From Bryobacterales bacterium (lineage in GTDB: Bacteria; Acidobacteriota; Terriglobia; Bryobacterales; UBA6623), in assembly GCA_028819215.1 (NCBI GenBank), contig JAPPMG010000024.1:1-64000 (forward strand): a DNA stretch of 64,000 bases, written 5' to 3'. The notes below the pieces were generated by a model. That model worked only from the letters and a program-made list of their open reading frames with translations. It was not told the DNA's origin and did no database searches. Shown piece by piece: positions 53,213 to 62,838 of this stretch. Positions within the stretch are counted from its first letter, which is position 1. Every line of letters begins with the position of its first letter. The translations under genes and the position numbers were made by a program.

Positions 53213-55457
53213 AGTCGACGAGCGGACAGCCGCCGAACACGGTCTCACGGCGGAGGAATACCGGCGGATCACCGACCGCATCGGACGCGTTCCGACACTG
53301 ACCGAACTCGGAATTCTCAGTGTCATGTGGAGCGAGCACTGCTCGTACAAGAGCTCGCGGCTGCACCTGAAGAAGCTTCCCACTCGAGGCGAACGGATCT
53401 TGGTCGGGCCGGGTGAGAACGCGGGCATCGTCGATATTGGCGGCGGCTGGGCGGCCGCCTTCAAGATCGAGTCGCACAACCACCCCAGCTATATCGAGCC
53501 GTTCCAAGGGGCGGCGACCGGGGTCGGCGGCATCTTGCGCGACATCTTCACCATGGGCGCCCGCCCGGTAGCAGTGCTCGACGCGCTGCGGTTCGGCCCT
53601 CCCGACGACCCGGAGAACGGCGCAGCCAACCGGCGGATCATCCGGGGGGTGGTCGAGGGCATCGCCCACTACGGCAACTGCATCGGAGTGCCCACGATCG
53701 GAGGGGAATGTTCCTTCGACCCGTGCTTCAGCGCGAATCCCTTGGTCAACGTCTTCGCACTCGGGGTGTTCCGGCAGGACTCGATCTTCCTCGGGTCCGC
53801 CAAGGGGCTCGGCAATCCCGTCATCTACGTGGGCGCCAAGACCGGCAGGGACGGCATCCAAGGGGCATCGATGGCTTCTGCCGAGTTCGACGAGGATTCC
53901 GAGGCCAAGCGCCCCAATGTCCAGGTTGGCGATCCGTTCCTGGAAAAACTCCTGCTCGAGGCATGCCTCGAGGCGATGCGCACGGGCGCGATTCTCGGCA
54001 TCCAAGACATGGGTGCGGCTGGGCTGACCTGTTCGACCGCCGAGATGGGCGGACGCGGCGGCGTCGGGATCGAGATCGAACTCGACCGGGTCCCGCAGCG
54101 CGAGAGCGGGATGACGCCCTACGAAATCATGCTCTCCGAATCGCAGGAGCGCATGCTGCTCGTGGCAGAGCGCGGTCGAGAGGGCGAGGTGCTGGCCGTC
54201 TTTCGAAAATGGGGGCTCGACGCCGTAGAGATCGGAACGGTCACGTCGGATCGGCTCTTGCGCGTCAAGCACGGCGGAAGCGTTGTGGCCGAACTGGACA
54301 CGGGCTTTCTCAGCGACGACGCACCGCTCTACGACCGGCCGCACAGTGAGCCTCGCCGCACGGCGCCGCTGGACGGGCCGGTTCTGAGCGAACCGTCAGC
54401 CGCGGACTTGCTGGCTGGAATCGAAGCCCTGCTGGCTTCGCCCGAACTCAATTCCAAGCGCTGGATCTGGGAGCAGTACGACCACCAGGTTCGGACGAAT
54501 ACGACGTCGGGCCCGGGTGCCGACGCCGCGGTGATCCGCATCAAGGAGGCAAGCGTCTCCCTTGCCATGTCACTGGACGGCAATTCGCGCTACTGCGCGC
54601 TCGACCCGCGCCTTGGCACGCAGCTGATCGTGGCTGAATGCTGCCGCAACCTCGCCACGGTCGGCGCGACTCCGATCGCCGCGACCAATAACCTCAACTT
54701 CGGCAATCCTGAAAAGCCAGAGATCATGGCCCAGCTCGTGGAATCGATCGAAGGCATGGCCGAAGCGTGCCGCCATTTCGGCACCCCGATCACCGGCGGC
54801 AACGTCAGCCTGTACAACGAGACCCTGGGCGAAGGCATTGACCCGGCCCCCGTGCTGGGCATCGTAGGGATGCTGGAGCACATGGCCGCCCCGATCGGGA
54901 CTTGCTTCACACACGCAGGAGACCTGGTCGTCCTGCTCGGCGGATTGCTGCCCGACTGCCAAGGCGATGAATTGCCCCGGAGGTTCGGATCGTCGCAATA
55001 CGCCAAGACCCTGCTGGGGCAAACATGGGGCCTGCCGCCGACCCTGAACCTGGAGCACGAGGCGGGCGTGCACGAGGCCACGCGCAGCATTGTCCGCCAG
55101 AACCTCGCCCACTCGGCGCATGACGTCGGCAGCGGGGGCCTCGCTGTGGCGCTGGCCGAGTGCTGCTTCGGCCCGGAACCGATCGGGGCAACCATCGCGT
55201 TCGACACCAACCAGCCCCTGCTCTGCGCGATGTTCCACGAGTGCCCTTCCCGCGTGCTGCTTTCGCTGCCACGTGCGAACATAGGGGAAGTGGTCGCGAT
55301 CGCGGCGTCGTTACACGTCCCGCTGGTCGAACTCGGCCACACCGGTGGTTCGACCCTGACGTTCGGGCTGAATTCAACCACCCGCATGGAAGCGCCGGTG
55401 GCGCGCCTGCGCAGAATCTGGGAGTCTTCGTTCGAAGCCTCTCTGGAGGCCCAATGA
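53202..55457 (+). CDS. purL: Phosphoribosylformylglycinamidine synthase, synthetase subunit
   Basis: 751 residues from ATG 53202, the small PurL size. ATP-dependent conversion of FGAR to FGAM using ammonia from PurQ. Two tandem AIRS-like ATPase halves: [118 protein letters not shown]. The earlier in-frame ATG at 53175 would overlap purQ by more. The stop overlaps the purF start (ATGA). Confidence 0.96.
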   Translation: MQAEVDERTAAEHGLTAEEYRRITDRIGRVPTLTELGILSVMWSEHCSYKSSRLHLKKLPTRGERILVGPGENAGIVDIGGGWAAAFKIESHNHPSYIEPFQGAATGVGGILRDIFTMGARPVAVLDALRFGPPDDPENGAANRRIIRGVVEGIAHYGNCIGVPTIGGECSFDPCFSANPLVNVFALGVFRQDSIFLGSAKGLGNPVIYVGAKTGRDGIQGASMASAEFDEDSEAKRPNVQVGDPFLEKLLLEACLEAMRTGAILGIQDMGAAGLTCSTAEMGGRGGVGIEIELDRVPQRESGMTPYEIMLSESQERMLLVAERGREGEVLAVFRKWGLDAVEIGTVTSDRLLRVKHGGSVVAELDTGFLSDDAPLYDRPHSEPRRTAPLDGPVLSEPSAADLLAGIEALLASPELNSKRWIWEQYDHQVRTNTTSGPGADAAVIRIKEASVSLAMSLDGNSRYCALDPRLGTQLIVAECCRNLATVGATPIAATNNLNFGNPEKPEIMAQLVESIEGMAEACRHFGTPITGGNVSLYNETLGEGIDPAPVLGIVGMLEHMAAPIGTCFTHAGDLVVLLGGLLPDCQGDELPRRFGSSQYAKTLLGQTWGLPPTLNLEHEAGVHEATRSIVRQNLAHSAHDVGSGGLAVALAECCFGPEPIGATIAFDTNQPLLCAMFHECPSRVLLSLPRANIGEVVAIAASLHVPLVELGHTGGSTLTFGLNSTTRMEAPVARLRRIWESSFEASLEAQ

Positions 55458-56959
55458 GCGAACAGGCCGCGCCTACTCCGAGCCGGGTTGTCGAGGTGGA
55501 CGCCGGGGACCGCTTCCGCGAGGAGTGTGGCATCTGCGCGATCTTCGGCCATCCGGAGGCCGCTAACCTGGCATATCTGGGCCTGTACGCCTTGCAGCAC
55601 CGAGGCCAGGAGAGCGCGGGCATCTGCTCCAGCGACGGCGCGACCATCCACACGCGCAAGGGAATGGGCCTGGTCAGCGAGATCTTTGGCGAGCACGAAC
55701 TCCAACAGTTGACCGGCCACATGGCGATCGGCCACACGCGCTACTCGACTGCGGGCGATGTCGGCTCGCGCAATGCTCAGCCGTTCTACGTCGAGTGCAA
55801 CAAGGGGGCATTGGCGGTCGCCCACAACGGCAACCTGACCAACGGCCACGCCCTGCGGGGGGCGATCGAGAAGAGCGGATCCATCTTTCACGCCACTAGC
55901 GACACCGAAGTCATTCCTCACCTGATGGCCCGCTCAACGGAGCAAACGCTGGACACCGCGCTGCGCGAGTCGCTCTTGGAACTGGAAGGTGCATATTCGC
56001 TGGTCTTGCTGGGCACCAATCAGATCATCGTCGCCCGCGACCAGCGCGGATTCCGGCCGCTCGCCTACGGCACCATGCAGCACGAGGGGCGCAACGTCCA
56101 CGTATTCGCCTCCGAGACCTGCGCCTTCGACCTTATCGGAGCGAAGTACCAAGGCGAGGTAGAGCCGGGCGAGATGGTCATCGTCACCGACCGGGGCGTG
56201 AGGAGACAGCGCTTCGCGCCACCGCTGAAACCTTCCCAGTGCGCCTTCGAGCACGTTTATTTCTCGCGCCCGGATTCGATTGTGTTCGGACGCTCGGTGC
56301 ACAAGTCGCGCGAGGCCTTGGGCCGCATCCTAGCGAGAGAGAGCCCGGTCGAGGCCGATTGCGTGGTGCCCGTGCCGGACTCCGGCAACGCGGCGGCGCT
56401 CGGCTTCTCGAAGGAGTCGGGAATTCCCTTCAACATCGGACTCATCCGCAATCACTACGTGGGCCGCACGTTCATCGAGCCCAAGCAATCGATCCGCAAT
56501 TTCGGGGTCAAGCTCAAGCTCAATCCGGTGAACCACCTGGTCGCCGGCCAGCGGGTGGTGCTGGTGGACGATTCACTGGTGCGCGGCACCACGAGCCGCA
56601 AGATCGTGGGGATCATGCGCGACGCAGGCGCAACAGAGGTCCACTTGCGCATCTCCTGCCCTCCCACCATTGCGTCGTGCTACTACGGAGTGGACACGCC
56701 CGACAAGGACGAGCTGATCGCCAACCGGATGACCGTCGAAGAGATCCGGGAGCACACCGGTGCCGACTCGCTCGCCTACCTGTCGCTGCAAGGACTCAAG
56801 CAGGCGGTCGGAGACAACAACGGCGGCAGGTACTGCTATTCGTGCTACACCGGCTCGTATCCGACGGAACTCGTTGACGTCGATCAATTCGTCCAGGACC
56901 ATCGCCAGAAGGATACCGCCGAGAATCCGATCGCATGGCGATCTAGGCCGAACGCGTAG
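55454..56959 (+). CDS. purF: Amidophosphoribosyltransferase
   Basis: 501 residues from ATG 55454, with GGAGG just upstream inside purL. First committed step of purine synthesis. The N-terminal nucleophile cysteine is C25 in [11 protein letters not shown], so a 24-residue propeptide must be removed. Glutaminase region [29 protein letters not shown]. The PRPP site is [14 protein letters not shown]. The four iron-sulfur-type cysteines of the family are suggested by [17 protein letters not shown] and YCYSCYTG. Regulation by purine nucleotides is expected for the family. It is the last gene of the pur operon. Confidence 0.96.
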   Translation: MSEQAAPTPSRVVEVDAGDRFREECGICAIFGHPEAANLAYLGLYALQHRGQESAGICSSDGATIHTRKGMGLVSEIFGEHELQQLTGHMAIGHTRYSTAGDVGSRNAQPFYVECNKGALAVAHNGNLTNGHALRGAIEKSGSIFHATSDTEVIPHLMARSTEQTLDTALRESLLELEGAYSLVLLGTNQIIVARDQRGFRPLAYGTMQHEGRNVHVFASETCAFDLIGAKYQGEVEPGEMVIVTDRGVRRQRFAPPLKPSQCAFEHVYFSRPDSIVFGRSVHKSREALGRILARESPVEADCVVPVPDSGNAAALGFSKESGIPFNIGLIRNHYVGRTFIEPKQSIRNFGVKLKLNPVNHLVAGQRVVLVDDSLVRGTTSRKIVGIMRDAGATEVHLRISCPPTIASCYYGVDTPDKDELIANRMTVEEIREHTGADSLAYLSLQGLKQAVGDNNGGRYCYSCYTGSYPTELVDVDQFVQDHRQKDTAENPIAWRSRPNA

Positions 56960-57063
56960 TCGGCGCCCAACCGCCGGCCTCTTCGACCGGGCAGCAGACA
57001 AGCGCTGTTGCTTGCGCGCAGATGCCCTCTGCCCAGAAGGCTCAACGGTCCTCGCAGACGATG

Positions 57064-57069
57064 TATACT
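57064..57069 (+). promoter_or_regulatory. Candidate -10 hexamer TATACT
   Basis: TATACT 47 nt upstream of the aldolase GTG, in the 157-bp gap after purF. The dyad at 57080-57096 would lie within the first bases of the transcript. Confidence 0.35.
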
Positions 57070-57079
57070 GTTGCCGTCC

Positions 57080-57096
57080 GGCGACTGCCAGTCGCC
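57080..57096. promoter_or_regulatory. Perfect 7-bp-arm dyad near transcription start
   Basis: GGCGACT and AGTCGCC around GCC. It is just downstream of the -10, so it could be an operator or an RNA hairpin in the leader. Confidence 0.35.
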
Positions 57097-57116
57097 GTGA
57101 TCTTGAGGGAGTCCAA

Positions 57117-57962
57117 GTGCAACGCAAGAATCTGTCCCGCCTTATCTTGGTGCCGCTGGCACTGGCCTGCGCCGTGCCGGCCCTAGCCGAAGAGCCGCGG
57201 ATTTTCAACACCGTCAAGCAGAAGCTCGCGGAGGGCAAGCAGGTCGTTGGCGGCACGATCAATACCTCCGACCCGAACGTGTACTGCGCCATGGCGAATT
57301 CCGGGTTCGACTTTCTCTGGATCGAGATGCAACACAGCCCGCTGAACTACGACCAAGTCGCGAAGATGATCTGGGCTTGCAAGGACGCACCGGCGATCCC
57401 CTTTATCCGGGTCCCGACACCCACGGAAGGCGACATCCAAAAGGCCACTGACATCGGCGCGCTTGGAATCGTCGTCCCCATGGTGGACAGCGTCCAAGAG
57501 GCCGAGGACGGCGTGACCTACGCCAAGTTCCCGCCTCGGGGCAAGCGCAGCCGGGGCGGCGGCCAGTACGGTCGCCTCTGGGGATCCGACTACCGGGCCG
57601 TGGCCAATGACAACATCATGGTCGTCGTGATGATCGAATCGCCCGCGGGCGTCGACATTGTCGACAAGGTGGCGGCGATCGACGGCGTGGACGTGGTCTT
57701 CGCCGCGAGCGGCGACATCGGCAGCTTTACCGGCTGGGAGCGTGACGATCCGCGCTACATGGCTCTGATCGAGGAGATCAAGGTCGAAACGCTCAAGGCC
57801 GGCAAGATCCTGGCCGGGCCGTTGGCCTGGCGCGACCGGGATGGCTTCATGTTCTTCCAGGGGCCTTCGGAAGGCAGCTTGATCCGGGACGGCGCAAGGG
57901 CGGCCCTGGAGCGACCGGCCGAGAAGATGGAGGACGTCGCCACCGGCGACGAGAGCAACTGA
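57117..57962 (+). CDS. Secreted HpcH/HpaI-family aldolase
   Basis: 281 residues from GTG 57117 with a GAGGGAG Shine-Dalgarno. Signal peptide QRKNLSRLILVPLALACAVPALA. The rest is a class II pyruvate-dependent aldolase barrel of the HpcH/HpaI type: VVGGTINTSDPNVYCAMANSGF, DFLWIEMQHSPLNYDQV, AIPFIRVPTPTEGDIQKATDIG, ALGIVVPMVDSVQEAE, VVVMIESPAGVDIVDKVA, with an acidic metal ligand in MIES. Normally cytosolic enzymes of this type cleave 2-keto-3-deoxy sugars; export is unusual. Substrate unknown. Confidence 0.85.
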   Translation: MQRKNLSRLILVPLALACAVPALAEEPRIFNTVKQKLAEGKQVVGGTINTSDPNVYCAMANSGFDFLWIEMQHSPLNYDQVAKMIWACKDAPAIPFIRVPTPTEGDIQKATDIGALGIVVPMVDSVQEAEDGVTYAKFPPRGKRSRGGGQYGRLWGSDYRAVANDNIMVVVMIESPAGVDIVDKVAAIDGVDVVFAASGDIGSFTGWERDDPRYMALIEEIKVETLKAGKILAGPLAWRDRDGFMFFQGPSEGSLIRDGARAALERPAEKMEDVATGDESN

Positions 57963-58013
57963 CGCGCGCCGCCGCGCCGCGCTGGCGGCGCAGGCAGGGG
58001 CTCGGACGAGCGG

Positions 58014-58919
58014 TCAGGGCTTGGCGACCAGCAGGAACAGGTATAGCAACGGCAGGTATAGCACCGAAGCCCGTAGCAAGTCTCTCGCGTCGCCGGCCGT
58101 ACCGCTTTTGGCCAGTCGCACGCCCGCTGCGAGGTAGGCGCAGCCGAGCAGGAACGCTGGCACCATATACCACCAAGCTGCCATGCCCAGCCACGCCGGG
58201 GCCATCGAGAGCGGCACGAGCAGGGTCGAGCTGGCAATGATCTGACGGTACGTCGATCTTCCCGAGGGCTCGATTACGGGCAGCATCCGGATTCCCGCCC
58301 GAGCGTAGTCCTCGCGGTACATCCACGCAATCGCGTAGAAGTGCGGGAATTGCCACAGGAACAGGACCCCGAACAGGACCCAGGCCTCGACGCCCAAGCT
58401 CCCGCGCAGGGCGGCCCAGCCCATCAGGGGCGGCACGGCTCCGGGGAACGCGCCCAAGGTGGTCGACCACCACGTGCGCGTCTTCAGCGGCGTATAGACG
58501 AGGTTATAGCTGACCACCGTGCACACGCCGAGCCAAAAGCTAAGCGCATTGACGCCAACGAACAAGTAGGCCAAGCCCGCGACCGTCAGGCCGGACGCAT
58601 AGATCAATGCCGAACGCGACGGAACCCTGCCCGCGGGCAGCGGACGGGTCGCGGTGCGGCGCATGCGTGCATCCACGTCCCGCTCCCACCACTGATTCAA
58701 GGCACCCGTCCCGGCGGCCAGCAGCGCTGTCGCGAACAGGGCGTGAAGCATCTGCGCGGCCGGCAGCGCGCCGTCGGCTGCCAAGTAGCAGCCCATCGCC
58801 GTGGACATCAGGATGAGCCAGACGATCGATGGCTTGACCAACTCGTAGTAATCGGCCAGCACGGCCGCCGCACCGCTGTCGCCGGCAGCCCGCACGGTGG
58901 TCGGGAGGTTGGTGTTCAT
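58014..58919 (-). CDS. ctaB: Protoheme IX farnesyltransferase (haem O synthase)
   Basis: 301 residues, about eight transmembrane helices. UbiA-type prenyltransferase that adds farnesyl to haem B to make haem O for terminal oxidases. First motif NQWWERDVDARMRRTATRP, second YNLVYTPLKTRTWWST, then FPHFYAIAWMYREDYARAG. ATG 58919. It is followed on the same strand, farther along in transcription direction, by nothing, and preceded by respiratory genes, consistent with a role in oxidase maturation. No oxidase subunit is in the window. Confidence 0.93.
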   Translation of the reverse strand: MNTNLPTTVRAAGDSGAAAVLADYYELVKPSIVWLILMSTAMGCYLAADGALPAAQMLHALFATALLAAGTGALNQWWERDVDARMRRTATRPLPAGRVPSRSALIYASGLTVAGLAYLFVGVNALSFWLGVCTVVSYNLVYTPLKTRTWWSTTLGAFPGAVPPLMGWAALRGSLGVEAWVLFGVLFLWQFPHFYAIAWMYREDYARAGIRMLPVIEPSGRSTYRQIIASSTLLVPLSMAPAWLGMAAWWYMVPAFLLGCAYLAAGVRLAKSGTAGDARDLLRASVLYLPLLYLFLLVAKP

Positions 58920-58948
58920 TGCCTAGGCGCAGCGACGGCGCTCGGACA

Positions 58949-59764
58949 TCAGTTGGAATAGGCGAAAGTGACTTCCGTGCTCTCGCTGGGCCCGACGGTG
59001 ATCTGCATTTCCTGCTCTCCCAGCTGCTCATGCACCGCCTGCAGCGTGTAGCTGCCCGGAGGAAGATTGCCGATCTCGAACGTCCCGTCGGAAGCGCTGA
59101 CCGCGAAGTACGGGTGCTCCATCACGTGGATATAGGCCTGCATCCAAGGATGGATGTTGCACTTGACCGCGATCTTCATCTCTGCGCGCGGGAAGGCGTA
59201 ATCGATCGCCGGAGCGCCGGAAGTCTGGGACTTGTTCCACTCGCGGTTCTCACGCGGCAGCGGGTGGACGTTGTGGGTCGTGGGGTCGGAGTTGGTGATG
59301 TTCAGCGGCTGGCCCATCTGCACGGCAACGACGTGCGGCTTGTAGATGCAGCCGTCTTGATCCAGATTGACCGCGTCGGTGCGCACCGGGAAGCGCTTGC
59401 CTTCCAATCCCTGCGAGACCCACACCAATACGTGCTGCAGCTTGCCGTCGTTGATGACCACGCGGTCGGAGGGCACGCGCCCGCCGTGCAACTGGATGCA
59501 GTCGGGCTCGGCACTCATGTTGACGGGAGGGAAGCGCGGCGCATCGCCCGAGAACGTGATCATGCCCGTCACCGTCGCGGCCGTGGCCGGGTCCACCGTC
59601 ACCATCTCGCCGACAGGCGCGGCATCGCCGCCGGACTGGCCGCCCTGCTGGCCCCTCGTCCTCGCGTCGTAATCGTCGAAGTAGTCGTCGCCGCCACAGG
59701 CCACGGCCAGGGCCAGCAGGGCTGCGGGCATCAAAGCCGCCGCCAGAACTTTACCTTTGCTCAC
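58949..59764 (-). CDS. Cupredoxin-like lipoprotein with carboxypeptidase-regulatory domain
   Basis: 271 residues. Leader ALLALAVACGG is a lipoprotein signal followed by an acidic DDYFDDYD stretch. The central domain looks like a small blue-copper protein: NSDPTTHNVHP and KCNIHPWM supply His, Cys, His and Met in the order expected for a type 1 copper site. The last 50 residues (SDGTFEIGNLPPGSYTLQAVHE) match a carboxypeptidase-regulatory-like beta-sandwich. It probably carries electrons between the adjacent multihaem cytochrome and a partner. It lies 31 bp after the octahaem gene. Confidence 0.75.
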   Translation of the reverse strand: MSKGKVLAAALMPAALLALAVACGGDDYFDDYDARTRGQQGGQSGGDAAPVGEMVTVDPATAATVTGMITFSGDAPRFPPVNMSAEPDCIQLHGGRVPSDRVVINDGKLQHVLVWVSQGLEGKRFPVRTDAVNLDQDGCIYKPHVVAVQMGQPLNITNSDPTTHNVHPLPRENREWNKSQTSGAPAIDYAFPRAEMKIAVKCNIHPWMQAYIHVMEHPYFAVSASDGTFEIGNLPPGSYTLQAVHEQLGEQEMQITVGPSESTEVTFAYSN

Positions 59765-59795
59765 GCTTGCATACCTCCGAAAAGCGTTTGAATCC

Positions 59796-62792
59796 TCATT
59801 GTAGGGCTTGCAGACGACGCAATTCCGCAGCGTCCATTTGGAACATGTAGCGCGTCAGCAGATCGGCATGGTCGCCCTCGTAGTTGCGCGCTTGGGCCGG
59901 GATCTGGCCTGCGAATACCCAGCGGTCGCCATCGCGTTCGAACAGTTCGGACGGCATCGCCGTGCCCGGCGCGATCGAGGCCGGCTCGAGCATCCAGCGG
60001 TAGGTCCAGTTCGGCTTGAGACGCTCGGACGCGATCAGGAAATTGGGCGCCGTGGCGTCGACATCCTGCGACGGGATGCCGGTCATGTGGCAGTTCAGGC
60101 ACGGCGCGGCATCGCTGACGAACAGCTGACGCCCGATCGCCCGCTCCGCGTTCGTGAGCGGCTCCATGGCCTCGGGCATGTGCGGTACCGGCTGCGAGTC
60201 GCGCGCCATGAAGAACTTGGTGAGCTTCGCCAGCTGGCGGTCCGAGAAGTAGAACGTCGGCATGCGCGCATGCAGGTACTCGCGCACCCCGTTGCGGTTC
60301 ACGTCGCGTTCGCTGAGAGCCGGGTTGGCGAGGAAGCCCGTCAGCCAGTCGGGCTGCACGCGCGCGCCCTCGGTGTACAGCTGCGGCGGCAGCTGCTCGG
60401 CCCAGTCCGGGTCGTCGGTGTAGCGCGGAATCGTCATGAACGACGAAACATTGCCCGGGCGGATCTGGTGGCAGCCCGTGCAATTGTGCCGCGTGATGAT
60501 CCACCAGCCCTCTTGCACGTCAGCCCGCTCGTCTTCCGGCTCGAAGCGGTACTGCTCGGGGAAGGTCGTCTCGACCGCGCCCAGCAGGAACGTCGTCAGG
60601 GCGTTGATCTCCTCGGCGCTGAGGTTGAAGTTGGGCATCCGCAGGCGCTCGAGGTGCTCGCGCTCCTTGCCCTCGTCGAAGACCGCCGGGTTCTCGAGCT
60701 TGCGCTCGAAGAAGCCCTTGTGCGAGTACCAACCCTCCAGCTCGGCCTCGTGCGTCTTGAGGGCGAAATCGAGTCGCTCCAGCGGCTTGCTGCCCTCCAG
60801 AGTCAGGTCCGTGCCGATGCGGCCCTCTTCCTCCAGGCCCGAGATCTCGTGACAGCCGGCGCAACCGTAGTGGCGGATGGCGTCCAGACCCGCCGCTGCC
60901 ATCTCCGGATCGTCCATGTATGGCGCCGGCGGGTACTCCTGGTCCGTTCGCTGCTCGCTGAGATAGGTGGCGATGTCCCGCGACTCCTGATCCGTCAGGC
61001 GCAGGCTCGGCATCACCGGGCGCGGCCGCATCGCATCAGGCACGTTCGGATCCGGGGTCACTTCCGAGGGATCGTGAATCCAGCGCACCATGTAGTCGTA
61101 GTTCATCTTCTCGCCGACCCGGCTGAGGTTGGCGGCAAAGTCTCCGCCGATCTGGCTGTCGCCCTCTCCGATCGAGTGGCAGCCCAAGCAGCCGCGGGTC
61201 TCGAACAGCTCCCTGCCGCGCTCGGCGTTACCGCGCGGGTGCCGGGCCAGTTCGCCGTCCAGCGCGTTCTGCCACAGATAGGCCGAGATCTGCTGGACCT
61301 CCTCGTCTAGCAGCCGGAACACCGGCATCTTCGAACCGGGGCGGAACTCGTGGGGATTCTTGACCCAGGCCGGAATCCACTCCTTGACGTCCTTGAGCTT
61401 GATCTCCTTGAGGCTGGGGCCGAACTTCTTGACCTCTTGGGCGAGGTTGGCCTGTTCCATCGTCAGGTTGTGGATCTCCGCGTCCAGGCGCGTGTTGGTC
61501 AGCCGCAACTCCTCGGCCCGGGCGTAGTGCCGCTGGGCGGCGCCGCCGTCGGCGGCCGTGTCTCCCAGATCGAGGTTGACGCGCATCTCCTTAGCATTCG
61601 CCGCGTGGGTCGCGCTGAGATTGCGCAACTCCTGGCTCACGGCGGTCAGCTCTTCGGCCTCGGCGTCGTAGCCCTCGAAGCGGTGGCAGCCCCAGCAGCC
61701 CTTGTTCATGTACAGCTCGCGCCCCATGTTGAGCGTCTCGCCGCCGGGGGTGACGATCTCCTTCGCGTGGCACTGCTGGCAGCCGGCCTCGACGTTCTCC
61801 GGGAAATACATCGGCCAGAGCCAGAACTTGTGTCGCCCGTGGCCCTTGGTCACGCTGCGCGTGGCCCGGCCGTTGCCGTTGTGACAGGACGAGCAGCCGA
61901 AAGCCTCGGGGTCGTGGATCTGGAGCAGTTCCGGCCGGGGGTGGCTTTGGAACACCGGGTAGATCAGATCCGTGGGCCCGATCTCGACGGGCTCGCGAAT
62001 GCCGAGGTGGCAGGACTCGCAGCGATCCACCAAGTCGATGTCCAGCAGGTGGATCTGCTTGATGCCGATGTCGAAGTTGCGCATGTTCGCCATCAGCCCG
62101 TCGATCTGCGTCGCGCCCAGGCCGACCAAGCGGTCGGACATCAATGCGTCGCGCTCGGCGCGCAGCCGGTTTGCCTCGGCCAGCGCCTCCAAGCGCTCCG
62201 CCTGCAGCTTGGTGCGCAGCTCCTGCATGCCCAGGAATTCCGCCTCGAGCTGCTCGTACCGCAGCTCCAGCTCCTCGGTCCCGCCGGAGCCGTCGGCGAG
62301 CGGCAGCTCGACTTCGACCACGCGGGAGCGGATTTCCTCGATATCCTCCCGCATGGACTGCTTGTCTTCCTCGTCGTGGGAGACCTCGATCAGATAGCGC
62401 TGTGCGTCGATCTCGCTGCGCAGGACCTGGAAGGCGTTGCGGGCCGCAGTCATGCGCGGCACCACCCCTTGGCCGACCTCGCGGTCGATTTCCGCGATCC
62501 GCGCGCGTACCGCCTCTTCGGCGGTGCCGAGCTCGCCGCTGAGCTGCTGGTATTCCGGCGACTGCCGGATCGCGTCCTCCTTGGCCGCCTGCTGCGGCTG
62601 CAGTTCCGTCAAGAAGCGCGAATAGTAGGCCCTGAATCGGGCTTGGTAGTCCTTGTAGGGCCGCATGATCTCGACTTCGTCGTAGATCGCCCACACCAGC
62701 GAAGCCAGCAGCAGCAGCATCGACACCAGCAGGTGGACGCTGTACGACTTGGTGGTTATCGGATCCGGCTGAACCTGGGTTTCTTCTGCCAT
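59796..62792 (-). CDS. Membrane-anchored octahaem cytochrome c
   Basis: 998 residues. One N-terminal transmembrane helix (about 19-36: SVHLLVSMLLLLASLVWA), then a coiled coil (about 70-215), then eight CxxCH haem-binding sites starting at C258, C300, C338, C366, C535, C644, C771 and C898 (CESCH, CSSCH, CQQCH, CWGCH, CLGCH, CAGCH, CTGCH, CLNCH). The four C-terminal sites sit in ordinary mono-haem cytochrome c domains (MPVFRLLDEE, MPNFNLSAEE, MPTFYFSDRQ style). It directly follows a split cytochrome b, so it probably takes the place of cytochrome c1 in a menaquinol-oxidising bc-type complex. I do not recognise an exact family name. Confidence 0.85.
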   Translation of the reverse strand: MAEETQVQPDPITTKSYSVHLLVSMLLLLASLVWAIYDEVEIMRPYKDYQARFRAYYSRFLTELQPQQAAKEDAIRQSPEYQQLSGELGTAEEAVRARIAEIDREVGQGVVPRMTAARNAFQVLRSEIDAQRYLIEVSHDEEDKQSMREDIEEIRSRVVEVELPLADGSGGTEELELRYEQLEAEFLGMQELRTKLQAERLEALAEANRLRAERDALMSDRLVGLGATQIDGLMANMRNFDIGIKQIHLLDIDLVDRCESCHLGIREPVEIGPTDLIYPVFQSHPRPELLQIHDPEAFGCSSCHNGNGRATRSVTKGHGRHKFWLWPMYFPENVEAGCQQCHAKEIVTPGGETLNMGRELYMNKGCWGCHRFEGYDAEAEELTAVSQELRNLSATHAANAKEMRVNLDLGDTAADGGAAQRHYARAEELRLTNTRLDAEIHNLTMEQANLAQEVKKFGPSLKEIKLKDVKEWIPAWVKNPHEFRPGSKMPVFRLLDEEVQQISAYLWQNALDGELARHPRGNAERGRELFETRGCLGCHSIGEGDSQIGGDFAANLSRVGEKMNYDYMVRWIHDPSEVTPDPNVPDAMRPRPVMPSLRLTDQESRDIATYLSEQRTDQEYPPAPYMDDPEMAAAGLDAIRHYGCAGCHEISGLEEEGRIGTDLTLEGSKPLERLDFALKTHEAELEGWYSHKGFFERKLENPAVFDEGKEREHLERLRMPNFNLSAEEINALTTFLLGAVETTFPEQYRFEPEDERADVQEGWWIITRHNCTGCHQIRPGNVSSFMTIPRYTDDPDWAEQLPPQLYTEGARVQPDWLTGFLANPALSERDVNRNGVREYLHARMPTFYFSDRQLAKLTKFFMARDSQPVPHMPEAMEPLTNAERAIGRQLFVSDAAPCLNCHMTGIPSQDVDATAPNFLIASERLKPNWTYRWMLEPASIAPGTAMPSELFERDGDRWVFAGQIPAQARNYEGDHADLLTRYMFQMDAAELRRLQALQ

Positions 62793-62838
62793 GTGAATCG
62801 CTATGCCTTCCCTTGCGTGACCTTGTTTGCCTGCAACG

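Noticed and set aside
55160..55453. A longer purF product starting inside purL
   Set aside because: The extra residues are purL read in another frame; ATG 55454 has GGAGG upstream and the usual ATGA overlap.
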